From contig NZ_QLYX01000010.1 in assembly GCF_003289645.1 (NCBI RefSeq), forward strand, positions 229,462 to 293,461: 64,000 nucleotides of DNA, given 5' to 3'. This stretch comes from Actinomadura craniellae. GTDB taxonomy: Bacteria > Actinomycetota > Actinomycetes > Streptosporangiales > Streptosporangiaceae. Every line of letters begins with the position of its first letter. Within the stretch, counting starts at the first letter, position 1. Under the pieces are notes generated by a model, which saw only the letters and a program-made list of their open reading frames with translations, had not been told where the DNA came from and made no database searches. Below are positions 35,801 to 43,647 of this stretch, one piece after another. The position numbers were made by a program, and so were the translations under genes.

Positions 35801-36649
35801 CTAGGAGGCCAGCGCCCAGGACGAGAGCCCCGTCTCGTACCGCTCGATGAGCTCGCGGGCGCGCCGGACCTCCGGCGTGTACCGGTACTGCTCCGGGATC
35901 AGGTGCGTGGTCCGATACAGCCCCTTGAGCGTCAGCGTGGCGGCCAGGTCCGAGGTCGGCAGCGCGGGCAGCCCGTACATCCGGCGGGCCCAGCGCGGCA
36001 GGGTCGAGATCACCAGTACCGCGATCCCGGGCGCGGCGAGCTTGAGCGGCAGGAACTGCCGGGGCACCGCGGGGTTGAACAGCCGGCGCAGCCCGTCCTG
36101 GGCCTCCTTGCAGGCCCAGATGTCCGGCCGCATTCCGGCGTAGTAGTCCTTCATCTCGGCCACCGAGGCGGGCACGGTCGCCGGGTCCAGGCCGACCACT
36201 TCGGCGGCCCGGCGCTGCTCGTCGACGAACCGGTCGGCGTCCTCGCCGGTGAGCGGCACCCCGGCGCGGCGCGCGATGTCGAGGTAGGACTCGACCTCGC
36301 CCATGTGCACCCAGAGCAGGTTCTCCGGGTCGTCCACCTGGAAGGTCTCGCCGGTGACCATGTCGAGCCCGTTCAGCTTGGCGTGCAGCTTGCGCACCCG
36401 GCGGCCGACGCGCTCGACCTCCGGGGTGGTGCCCCAGGTGCGCACCCCGACGAACTCGATCGTGCGGCCCAGCCGCTGCCAGGAGGCGCTGGGGTCCATC
36501 AGTTCGGAGTTCTGCGCGGTGCCCCACATCGTGCGCGGGTGCAGGGCCTGGAGCAGCAGCGCCCGGAAGCCGCCCACCATCAGCACCGGCTCGCCCATCA
36601 CCCGCCAGGTCACCGACCGGGGACCGAAGAGTCCGTAGTCGACGCTCAT
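35801..36649 (-). CDS. MpaB-family (DUF2236) oxygenase-like protein
   Basis: This is a helical, probably haem-dependent protein of 282 residues from the oxygenase_MpaB/latex-clearing-protein-like family. Landmarks are MVGGFRALLLQALHPRTMWG with the conserved His, RTIEFVGVRTWGT, VHMGEVESYLDIARRAG and YYAGMRPDIWACKEA. Some family members oxidise C-C bonds, but most are uncharacterised. The ATG at 36649 has GGGGAGG upstream. It converges on the CsoR gene, with stops 12 bp apart. Confidence 0.88.
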   Translation of the reverse strand: MSVDYGLFGPRSVTWRVMGEPVLMVGGFRALLLQALHPRTMWGTAQNSELMDPSASWQRLGRTIEFVGVRTWGTTPEVERVGRRVRKLHAKLNGLDMVTGETFQVDDPENLLWVHMGEVESYLDIARRAGVPLTGEDADRFVDEQRRAAEVVGLDPATVPASVAEMKDYYAGMRPDIWACKEAQDGLRRLFNPAVPRQFLPLKLAAPGIAVLVISTLPRWARRMYGLPALPTSDLAATLTLKGLYRTTHLIPEQYRYTPEVRRARELIERYETGLSSWALAS

Positions 36650-36787
36650 GTGCACCGCCTCCCCACCGAACGGCGTTCCACCGCGAGGAAACCACACGCA
36701 GCCGAGTAACTGAAGACTTATGCCCCGATATGACGGCCGTCACACCACCGTAACGCGGGTGTCATCTCACCGAAACATCAGGGTCGG

Positions 36788-37129
36788 TCACTCTCCGGTC
36801 TCCTCCAGCTCGGCGGTCTGGTCGGTGATCCATTGCAGGTAGTCGGTGCTGCCCGCGACCACCGGGGTGGCGATGATCTCCGGGGTGTCGTAGGAGTGCA
36901 GCTCGGTGATCAGGTCCGCGAGCTCCTCGAAGCTCTCGGCGGTCGTCTTGAAGAAGATCATCCATTCCTCGGCCGACTCGATCTCACCCTCCCACCAGTA
37001 CGTGCTGGCGATCGGGCCGACGAGCTGCGCGCAGGCGGCGAGCCGTTCCTGGACGGCCGACTTGGCGATCCCGGCCGCCTCCTGCCGCGAGTCGGTGGTC
37101 GTGGTCACCTGTAGGTACGCCTGGGCCAT
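36788..37129 (-). CDS. cutA: divalent-cation tolerance protein CutA
   Basis: This is a 113-residue trimeric PII-like protein. The N terminus (AYLQVTTTTDSRQEAAGIAK), the ACAQLVGPIASTYWWEGEIE core, the EEWMIFFKTTAESFEELADL strand-helix, and the ELHSYDTPEIIATPV end are all typical. Its cellular role is unsettled. It was named for copper tolerance in E. coli. AAGGGAG precedes the ATG by 7-8 nt. Confidence 0.96.
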   Translation of the reverse strand: MAQAYLQVTTTTDSRQEAAGIAKSAVQERLAACAQLVGPIASTYWWEGEIESAEEWMIFFKTTAESFEELADLITELHSYDTPEIIATPVVAGSTDYLQWITDQTAELEETGE

Positions 37130-37194
37130 CGCGGGCTCCCTTCCCCCATGGGATCGTAGTCGCGCGGGCCCCCGCGCGGCGGGAAAGCACCCGG

Positions 37195-39027
37195 TCACCG
37201 CGCCGGACCGACGACCGGGTGGACCACTCGCGCGCTGCCGCCGTGCCGGCGGACGGGCTCGGCCACCGCCTGGACGAGCCCGGGGCGCAGGAACTCCAGC
37301 GCCGCAGCAGCGCCGATCTGCCCCGCCGGCGGCCCGGGGAAGACCGCGAGATCGTGCCCGAGCGCGCGCAGCCCGGCCCCGTACCGCTCGATGAACGCGA
37401 GCTCGGCGAGGGTCTGCGGGGTGTTGCGCTGGGTGGCCCGGGGGGCGGCCACCGCGGCGGGCAGGTCCATGCCGAGGTCGATCCGGTTCAGCAGGATCTG
37501 CAGCACGGTGGTGATGATGGTGGAGCCGCCGGGCGAGCCGAGCGCCAGCCAGGGCCGGCCGTCGCGCAGCACGATCGTCGGGGCCATGCTGCTGCGCGGT
37601 CGCTTGCCGGGCGCGGGCAGGTTGGGGTCGCCCGGGGTGGGCTCCAGGGTGAAGTCGGTCAGCTCGTTGTTGAGCAGGAAGCCGCGGCCCGGCACGGTGA
37701 TGCCGCTGCCGCCGAACTGCTCGATCGTCACCGTGTAGGAGACGACGTTCCCCCAGCGGTCGGCCACCACCAGGTGGGTGGTCTGCGGGCCCTCGGCGGT
37801 GAGCGGCCGGCCGGCGGCGGCCGGGACGGGGCAGCCCGCGTACCGGCCGTCCGGCGAGCCGGGCGGCACCGGGCTCGCCGCCGCCCGCCCGGTGACCAGG
37901 CAGCGGCGCTCGGCGGCGAAACCGGGCGACAGCAGTTCCCGCAGCGGGACGTCGACGTACGCCGGGTCCCCGATGTAGCGGCCCCGGTCGGCGTAGGCGA
38001 GCCGGGACGCCTCCAGGTAGCGGTGCAGGGCGGGCACCGGGTCCGCGCCGGGCCGGGGCAGGCCGGCCAGGATGTTCAGGACCTCCCCGACGGTGGATCC
38101 ACCCGACGACGGCGGCGCCATGCCGTAGACCTCCAGGCCCCGGTAGCGCACCCGGGTCGGCGGGCGGGAGAGCGCCCGGTAGCGGGCCAGGTCCCCCTCG
38201 GCCAGCAGCCCGGGCCGGACCCGGCGGGTCGCCGCCGGGTCGACCGGCGGCCGGCGGACCGCGGCGACGACCTCCCGGCCGAGCCCGCCGCCGTACAGCC
38301 AGTCCGGCCCCCGCTCGGCGAGGGTCCGGTAGGTGCGGGCCAGGTCGGGGTTGCGGAACGTCGAGCCGACCGGCGGCGGCGCCCCGCCGGGCAGGAAGAG
38401 CCGACGGGTCGGCACGATGTCGCGGAAGCGGGCGGCGTTCACCGCGGTCTGGTCGTGGAACTCCTGGTCGACCGTGAAGCCCCGCTCGGCCACCCCGATC
38501 GCCGGCTTGAGCAGGGTGCCGAGCGGCCGGCTGCCGAACCGGCGCAGCGCCAGGTCCCACTGGGCCAGGGTGCCGGGGACGCCCACCGACAGCCCGCTGG
38601 TCACCGCCTCCTCGAACGGGATGGCCCGGCCCGTGGCGGGATCCACGAACGAGCGCTCCCCCATCTTCGCCGGGGCGGTCTCGCGCCCGTCCACGGTCTG
38701 CACCCGGCCGGTACGCGCGTCGTAGTGCAGCAGGAACCCGCCGCCACCCAGGGCCGCCACGTACGGCTCGGTCACGCCCAGCGTGGCGACGGCGGCCACC
38801 GCGGCGTCCATCGCGTTGCCGCCGGAGCGCAGCACCTCGATCGCGGTGCGCGAGGCGTCGGCGTCCACCGTGGCCACCGCCCCGCCCCAGCCGGTGGCGA
38901 CCGGAGCGGGCGGGGCGGCCGGTGCGGCGGCGACGCGGCCGGGGGCGAGCAGGGCGAGTCCGGTGGCGAGTCCGGTGAACAGGCTGATCGAGAAGATCGC
39001 CGGGCGGCGGCGGGGCGGGCGGGACAC
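37195..39027 (-). CDS. ggt: gamma-glutamyltransferase
   Basis: This is an exported Ntn-hydrolase of 610 residues. It cleaves gamma-glutamyl compounds such as glutathione or transfers the glutamyl group. An N-terminal signal-type segment (about 5-35: SISLFTGLATGLALLA) precedes the large subunit. Autocleavage Thr is at QTTHLVVADRWGNVVS, giving large and small subunits. GGGNAMDAAVAA-like SGGNAMDAAVAAVATLGV and SSGGSTVGE are family marks. GTG 39027 follows GGAGG. Actinobacteria use mycothiol, so its substrate may be other gamma-glutamyl compounds (inference). Confidence 0.94.
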   Translation of the reverse strand: MSRPPRRRPAIFSISLFTGLATGLALLAPGRVAAAPAAPPAPVATGWGGAVATVDADASRTAIEVLRSGGNAMDAAVAAVATLGVTEPYVAALGGGGFLLHYDARTGRVQTVDGRETAPAKMGERSFVDPATGRAIPFEEAVTSGLSVGVPGTLAQWDLALRRFGSRPLGTLLKPAIGVAERGFTVDQEFHDQTAVNAARFRDIVPTRRLFLPGGAPPPVGSTFRNPDLARTYRTLAERGPDWLYGGGLGREVVAAVRRPPVDPAATRRVRPGLLAEGDLARYRALSRPPTRVRYRGLEVYGMAPPSSGGSTVGEVLNILAGLPRPGADPVPALHRYLEASRLAYADRGRYIGDPAYVDVPLRELLSPGFAAERRCLVTGRAAASPVPPGSPDGRYAGCPVPAAAGRPLTAEGPQTTHLVVADRWGNVVSYTVTIEQFGGSGITVPGRGFLLNNELTDFTLEPTPGDPNLPAPGKRPRSSMAPTIVLRDGRPWLALGSPGGSTIITTVLQILLNRIDLGMDLPAAVAAPRATQRNTPQTLAELAFIERYGAGLRALGHDLAVFPGPPAGQIGAAAALEFLRPGLVQAVAEPVRRHGGSARVVHPVVGPAR

Positions 39028-39120
39028 GGAACCTCCACGGCGGCGGGCGCTGAGCACGCCCCTCAGGGTTCCCTCCGGTTGATCGATCACACCGGCCGAT
39101 TCCGGCCGGACGGAAAAGTC

Positions 39121-39179
39121 TGGACTTCGTCAGTGACAGGAGATATGTTCTACTCAGGTCGAGATTAACTCAATTTGAG
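39121..39179 (+). promoter_or_regulatory. promoter with twin CTCA-x-TxGAG palindromes
   Basis: TGGACT (39121-39126) and TATGTT (39144-39149) with a 17-bp gap form a plausible sigma-70-type promoter. Just downstream are two 11-bp inverted repeats, CTCAGGTCGAG (39153-39163) and CTCAATTTGAG (39169-39179), with centres 16 bp apart. They sit between the promoter and the Nudix regulator's ATG, so autoregulation by that regulator is likely. The assignment is by position and symmetry. Confidence 0.6.
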
Positions 39180-39196
39180 AACAACCAAGGGATGCG

Positions 39197-40003
39197 ATGA
39201 CCGACGACGAGCGCGACTTCCTCGCCGGCTACGACCCCCGGGCCTACGACCCGGTGGCCGTGACCGTGGACGTGGTGGCGCTGACCATCCGGGACGGCGA
39301 ACTGCACGTCCTGCTGGTGCGCCGCGGCGGGCCGCCGCACGCCGGCCGGTGGGCGCTCCCCGGCGGTTTCGTCCGCGGCGTGCGCGACGCCGAGGACCTG
39401 CCCGCGGCCGCCGCCCGCGAACTGGCCGAGGAAACCGGGCTACAGGCCGGCACGGAGGCCCTGGGCCGGGTGCACATCGAGCAGCTGGGCACCTACGGGG
39501 CCCCGGGCCGCGACCCCCGGATGCGCGTCATCTCGGTGGCCTACCTGGCGTTCGCCCCGCGGCTGCCCGACCCGACCGCCGGCAGCGACGCGGCCGACGC
39601 CGGGTGGTGCCCGGTGCGCGCGCTCGGCCTCACCGCGTCGGGCGCACAGCGGCCGGGCACCACCCGCGAGCTGGCGTTCGACCACGCACAGATCCTGTCG
39701 GACGGGCTGGAACGGGCCCGCTCCAAGCTCGAGTACACCCCGCTGGCCACCGCGTTCTGCGCGGCCGAATTCACCGTCCCGGAGCTGCGCGCGGTCTACG
39801 AGGCGGTGTGGGGCGAGGAACTGCACGCCGGCAACTTCCACCGCAAGGTGCTCTCGGTGCCGGGCTTCGTGGAGAGCACCGGCGCCAGCACCGACCAGGG
39901 CGGGCGGCGCGGCGGCCCGCGGGCCCGGCTCTACCGGGCCGGCGACGCCCGGCTGCTGCATCCGGCGCTGCTGCGTCCCGGCCGCGAGGAGGAGGTCCGG
40001 TGA
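39197..40003 (+). CDS. NrtR-type Nudix regulator
   Basis: This is a 268-residue protein with an N-terminal Nudix fold (about 20-155) and a C-terminal winged helix (about 170-235). The Nudix box retains RELAEETGL and the preceding Glu at the right spacing, although the leading Gly is one residue out of register. The C terminus (LEYTPLATAFC, FTVPELRAVYEAVW, NFHRKVLSVPGFV) is the winged-helix signature of NrtR repressors. NrtR family members sense ADP-ribose or related metabolites of NAD. AAGGGA precedes the ATG. It heads a four-gene operon, with its stop overlapping the next start. Confidence 0.9.
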   Translation: MTDDERDFLAGYDPRAYDPVAVTVDVVALTIRDGELHVLLVRRGGPPHAGRWALPGGFVRGVRDAEDLPAAAARELAEETGLQAGTEALGRVHIEQLGTYGAPGRDPRMRVISVAYLAFAPRLPDPTAGSDAADAGWCPVRALGLTASGAQRPGTTRELAFDHAQILSDGLERARSKLEYTPLATAFCAAEFTVPELRAVYEAVWGEELHAGNFHRKVLSVPGFVESTGASTDQGGRRGGPRARLYRAGDARLLHPALLRPGREEEVR

Positions 40004-41022
40004 CCGGCACCGCGGAGGCGATCGCCCTGATCACCCGGGCGCGTACCGCCCGGGAGCTGTTCGGCGACGACCCCGCGCAGGCGGCCCGCCGCTACCGGCG
40101 GCTGGCCCGGCTGGTCCACCCCGACAGTACTGGTGACGGGGCTGGTGACGGGGCCCGCGCCGCCTTCGACCGGCTGGCGGAGCTGTGGCGCGAGCACCGC
40201 GGCCCGGCCCGCACCACGATCGTCACCCGGCGGCACTCCTACGAGCTCTCCGGCGACCCGATCCACGGCGACCTGGCCAACCTGTACCCCGCGGTCCACG
40301 ACATGACCCGGCAGGTGCTGGTCAAGATGCCGCGCGACCCCGCCGACGGCGACCTGCTGGAGCGGGAGGCCGAGGCGCTGCGGCGGCTGGCCGCCGAGGG
40401 CGACCCCCGGTACCTGCCGTACGTCCCCCGGCTGGTCGAGTCGTTCACCCACCACGACGCCGGCACGGGGGTGCGGCGCCGGAGCAACGTGATCAGCCGG
40501 TTCGACGGTTTCTTCAACCTGGCCGAGGTGCGCGCCGCCCACCCCGGCGGGCTCGACCCCAGGGACGCGGCGTGGATGTGGCGGCGGCTGCTGGTGGCGA
40601 TCGGCCTCGCGCACCGTGCGGGCGTGGTGCACGGCGCGGTACTGCCGGAACACGTGCTGATCCACCCCGGCGACCACGGGCTGGGCCTGGTCGGCTGGTG
40701 CGCCTCGGTGATCGGTGGCGGCCGGGTCCCGGCCCTGGTCGGCGCGTACGCCGACTGGTACCCGCCCGAGGTCCCGGCCCGGCAAAAGGCGGGCCCGGGC
40801 ACCGACGTCTTCCTGGCCACCCGGTGCATGGAGCACCTGATGGGCGACCGGGCGCCGAAGGCGATGCGCTCGTTCGCCCGGGGCTGCACCCTGCCCGCCC
40901 CGGGCCGGCGGCCCGCCGACGCCTGGCGGCTGCTGGCCGAACTCGACGACCTGCTCGAACGGCTGTACGGCCCGCGCCATTTCCGCCCGTTCACCATGCC
41001 GAGCCGTGCGCGCACGGCCTGA
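40000..41022 (+). CDS. J-domain / pseudokinase fusion
   Basis: This is a 340-residue protein. Residues about 10-65 are J-domain-like with an intact HPD (LARLVHPDSTG), the DnaK-activating motif. The remainder resembles a protein kinase: VLVKMP supplies the ATP-binding Lys, EREAEALRRL a candidate helix-C Glu, and VVHGAVLPEHVLI aligns with the catalytic loop. The loop's catalytic Asp and the DFG Asp are absent (HGA, and GLVGWCAS), so it is probably a pseudokinase that binds partners rather than phosphorylates. GTG overlaps the Nudix stop by 4 bp. Confidence 0.8.
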   Translation: MTGTAEAIALITRARTARELFGDDPAQAARRYRRLARLVHPDSTGDGAGDGARAAFDRLAELWREHRGPARTTIVTRRHSYELSGDPIHGDLANLYPAVHDMTRQVLVKMPRDPADGDLLEREAEALRRLAAEGDPRYLPYVPRLVESFTHHDAGTGVRRRSNVISRFDGFFNLAEVRAAHPGGLDPRDAAWMWRRLLVAIGLAHRAGVVHGAVLPEHVLIHPGDHGLGLVGWCASVIGGGRVPALVGAYADWYPPEVPARQKAGPGTDVFLATRCMEHLMGDRAPKAMRSFARGCTLPAPGRRPADAWRLLAELDDLLERLYGPRHFRPFTMPSRARTA

Positions 41023-41037
41023 AAGAAGGAGATGCCC

Positions 41038-42000
41038 ATGGGCAGCGGACACTGGTCCACCGACGTCTACACCGCCGCCGCGGACTACCGCGCCGCCACC
41101 GGCCGCAGCGCGTTCGCGCACACCGACGGCGGCGCCACCACCACCCACCCCGACCTCGACCCCCGCGGCGTGACCAGGCGGGAGAGCCGCGACTCCGACG
41201 AGCACCCCGAGTCGCTGGCCGTCGCCGTCCTCTTCGACGTGACCGGCTCGATGGGCTCTGTGCCGCGGACCCTGCAGACCAAGCTGCCCGACCTGCTCGG
41301 GCTGCTGCTGCGCAAGGGCTACGTGGAGCACCCGCAGATCCTGTTCGGCGGCATCGGCGACGCGACCTGCGACCGGGCCCCGTTGCAGGTCGGGCAGTTC
41401 GAGTCCGACAACCGGATGGACGACGACCTCGGCAAGGTCCTGCTGGAGGGCGGCGGCGGGGGCCAGATGACCGAGTCCTACGAGCTGGCGATGTACTTCA
41501 TGGCCCGGCACACCGCGCTCGACTGCTTCGAGAAGCGGGGCCGGCGCGGCTACCTGTTCATGATCGGCGACGAGCTCGCCTACCCGAAGGTGGACCGCCG
41601 GCGGGTGCGCGACCTGATCGGCGACGAGCTGGCGGCCGACATCCCGACCGCCGACATCATGGCCGAGCTCAGGCGGATGTACGACGTGTACTTCATCATC
41701 CCGGACGGGGCGTACAACGCCGGGGACCCGCGGCTGCGCGGCTTCTGGCGCGACCTGCTCGGCCAGCACGTCCTGTACCTCGACGACCTCGGCGCGGTCT
41801 GCGAAACCATCGCGCTCACCATCGGGCTGGCCGAGGACGCCATCGACCTGGCCGAGGGCCTGGACCACCTGCGCGAGTTCGGTTCGGACGCGGGCCCGTC
41901 GGTGTCGCGGGCGCTGGCCCGGCTCGACGTCTCCCCGGCGGCGGTCGCCGCGGCCCCGCCCGGCCTGGCCGCGGGCCCGTCCGGCACCACCCGGCTGTAG
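41038..42000 (+). CDS. vWA-domain protein
   Basis: This is a 320-residue protein with a von Willebrand A fold. The MIDAS-like motif is DVTGSMGS (Asp-x-Thr-Gly-Ser), followed by GGIGDATCD, a GGGGGQMTESYELAMYFMARH helix with the second metal Thr/Glu region, and a distal MIGDELAYP strand. It is probably a metal-dependent adaptor. I chose ATG 41038 since AAGGAG ends 6 nt before it. The ATG at 41032 is too close. It lies 15 bp after the pseudokinase gene and 6 bp before the PurA-like gene, so all four genes share one transcript. Confidence 0.87.
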   Translation: MGSGHWSTDVYTAAADYRAATGRSAFAHTDGGATTTHPDLDPRGVTRRESRDSDEHPESLAVAVLFDVTGSMGSVPRTLQTKLPDLLGLLLRKGYVEHPQILFGGIGDATCDRAPLQVGQFESDNRMDDDLGKVLLEGGGGGQMTESYELAMYFMARHTALDCFEKRGRRGYLFMIGDELAYPKVDRRRVRDLIGDELAADIPTADIMAELRRMYDVYFIIPDGAYNAGDPRLRGFWRDLLGQHVLYLDDLGAVCETIALTIGLAEDAIDLAEGLDHLREFGSDAGPSVSRALARLDVSPAAVAAAPPGLAAGPSGTTRL

Positions 42001-42006
42001 CCGCCG

Positions 42007-43281
42007 GTGGACGAGCACGTCGTCGTGGTGGACCTGGGGTACGGGGACGCCGGCAAGGGCACCGTGGTCGACTGGCTCTGCGCCCGGGGCCCGGCCCGGA
42101 CGGTGGTGCGGTTCAACGGCGGCGCCCAGGCGGCGCACAACGTCGTCGCCCCGGACGGCCGGCACCACACCTTCGCCCAGTTCGGCTCGGGCACGCTGAC
42201 CCCCGGAGTCCGCACCCACCTGTCGCGGTTCATGCTGGTGGACCCGCTGGCGCTGGCCGCCGAGGCCCGGCACCTGGCCGCCCTGGGCGTGCCGGACGCC
42301 CTCGACCGGCTCACCGTCGACCGGGACGCGCTGCTGACCACCCCCTACCACCGCGCCGCGGGCCGGGCCCGGGAGGCGGCCCGCGGCGCCGGCCGGCACG
42401 GCTCGTGCGGGATGGGCATCGGCGAGACGGCCGCGTACGCGCTGGAGCACCCGGCCGACGCCCCCCGGGCGGGCGACTGCGCGTCGCCCGCCCGGCTGCG
42501 CAGGCTGCTCGTCCGGCTGCGCGACCGGTGCGCCGCCGTGCCCGGCTGCGGCCCGCTGCCGGACGTCGCCGACTGCGCGGACGCGTTCGCCGCGTTCGCC
42601 GCCCGGGTCCGGCTGGTCGGCGGCGAGCACCTGGCCCGGCTGCTGCGCTCCGGCCCGGTGGTCTTCGAGGGGGCGCAGGGCGTGCTGCTCGACGAGTGGC
42701 ACGGGTTCCACCCGCACACCACCTGGTCGACCACCACCTTCGCCAACGCCGCGACGCTGCTCGCCGAGGCCGGCGCCGCGGCGGTCCGGCTGGGCGTGCT
42801 GCGCACGTACACCACCCGGCACGGACCGGGCCCGTTCGTCACCGAGGACCCCGCACTGACCGAGGACCTGCCCGACCGGCACAACCGGTACGGCCGCTGG
42901 CAGGGCGCCTTCCGGGTCGGCCACCTGGACCTGGTGGCGCTGCGCTACGCCCTGGAGGTGGCGGGCGGCGCCGACGCACTGGCCCTCACCCACCTGGACG
43001 TGGCCCAGGCCCGGACCGACCTGCGGATCTGCACCGCCTACGAGATGGCCGGGCAACGGGTGGAGCGGCTGCCCGCGGGCCCGCCCGGCGACCTCGACCG
43101 CCAGGCCGCGCTGACCCGCGCCCTGTCGGCGGCCCGCCCCGTCTACACCGCCGCCCCCGCCGACTGGCCGGCCGCCATCGGCACCGCGCTGGGCCCACCC
43201 GTCACCCTGGTCTCCACCGGCCCCACCCGAACCGACAAGCACCTCGTACGCCCGGCCGCCCGCCCCCGGAGCGCCGGGTAA
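42007..43281 (+). CDS. divergent adenylosuccinate synthetase (PurA) paralogue
   Basis: This is a PurA-fold GTPase of 424 residues. Alignment by eye with E. coli PurA is collinear over its length. The general-base Asp and P-loop are kept (GYGDAGKGT), and so is the catalytic His (QAAHN). FEGAQGVLLD and ICTAYE are conserved. Key ligands differ: IMP-contact positions N38, T129 and R131 read Q, C and M, and the aspartate loop TTGRRRR reads RWQGAFR. This suggests a different nucleotide or amino-acid substrate. It is not the housekeeping purA by context. GTG start 6 bp after the vWA gene. Confidence 0.85.
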   Translation: MDEHVVVVDLGYGDAGKGTVVDWLCARGPARTVVRFNGGAQAAHNVVAPDGRHHTFAQFGSGTLTPGVRTHLSRFMLVDPLALAAEARHLAALGVPDALDRLTVDRDALLTTPYHRAAGRAREAARGAGRHGSCGMGIGETAAYALEHPADAPRAGDCASPARLRRLLVRLRDRCAAVPGCGPLPDVADCADAFAAFAARVRLVGGEHLARLLRSGPVVFEGAQGVLLDEWHGFHPHTTWSTTTFANAATLLAEAGAAAVRLGVLRTYTTRHGPGPFVTEDPALTEDLPDRHNRYGRWQGAFRVGHLDLVALRYALEVAGGADALALTHLDVAQARTDLRICTAYEMAGQRVERLPAGPPGDLDRQAALTRALSAARPVYTAAPADWPAAIGTALGPPVTLVSTGPTRTDKHLVRPAARPRSAG

Positions 43282-43300
43282 CGGCGGAAACACCGGATGC

Positions 43301-43633
43301 ACCCAGCTTTCGGGGTGCTACGGCACCCCGGAAGCTGAAGGATCAGCCGTCCTCCGCCTGCGGCGCGGGATCCTCCGGGATCCAAGGCGCCATGGAACGC
43401 TGAAGGATCAGCCGGGCCAGGGCCTTGGCTTGCTGATCCTTCAGCATCCGAGGCGTCACAGCGCCCTGGATGCTGAAGGATCAGTGTGCGTCCGCCTTCT
43501 GGAACGTGATCCTTCAGCTTTCAGGGCGCCATGGCGCACCGGATGCTGAAGGATCACGTTCCAGTAGGCGGGCGGGGCGCACGCTGATCCTTCGGCTTTC
43601 GTGGCGCTGTGGCCCCTCGGATCCAGAAGGGGC
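43301..43633. repeat. array of alternating inverted 12-13 bp repeats, REP/BIME-like
   Basis: The 366-bp gap between the PurA-like gene and the amidase contains seven copies of GCTGAAGGATCA (one with a mismatch). Four are in forward orientation (43334, 43399, 43472, 43545) and three are in reverse (43433, 43507, 43584), about 34-40 bp apart after the first. Pairs form large hairpins: 43433-43484 with 17-bp perfect arms (CTGATCCTTCAGCATCC), and 43500-43563 with 19-bp perfect arms. A hairpin at about 43305-43336 and a final stem (GCCCCT/AGGGGC, 43612-43633) could act as terminators. Confidence 0.85.
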
Positions 43634-43647
43634 ATATGGGTGGGCGG

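Noticed and set aside
42007..43281. Phage-type PurZ (Z-genome enzyme)
   Set aside because: The catalytic Asp of PurA is kept instead of the Ser found in PurZ, and no phage genes surround it.
42007..43281. Housekeeping purA
   Set aside because: Several substrate-binding positions and the aspartate loop differ, and it is coupled to unrelated regulatory genes.
39931..43302. A 1123-codon open frame on the minus strand across the pseudokinase, vWA and PurA-like genes
   Set aside because: It is antisense to recognised domains and its Gly/Arg/Val-rich composition is typical of high-GC shadow frames.
43301..43633. Possible CRISPR array
   Set aside because: The repeats alternate in orientation, are themselves palindromic, and their spacing varies; no cas gene is nearby.
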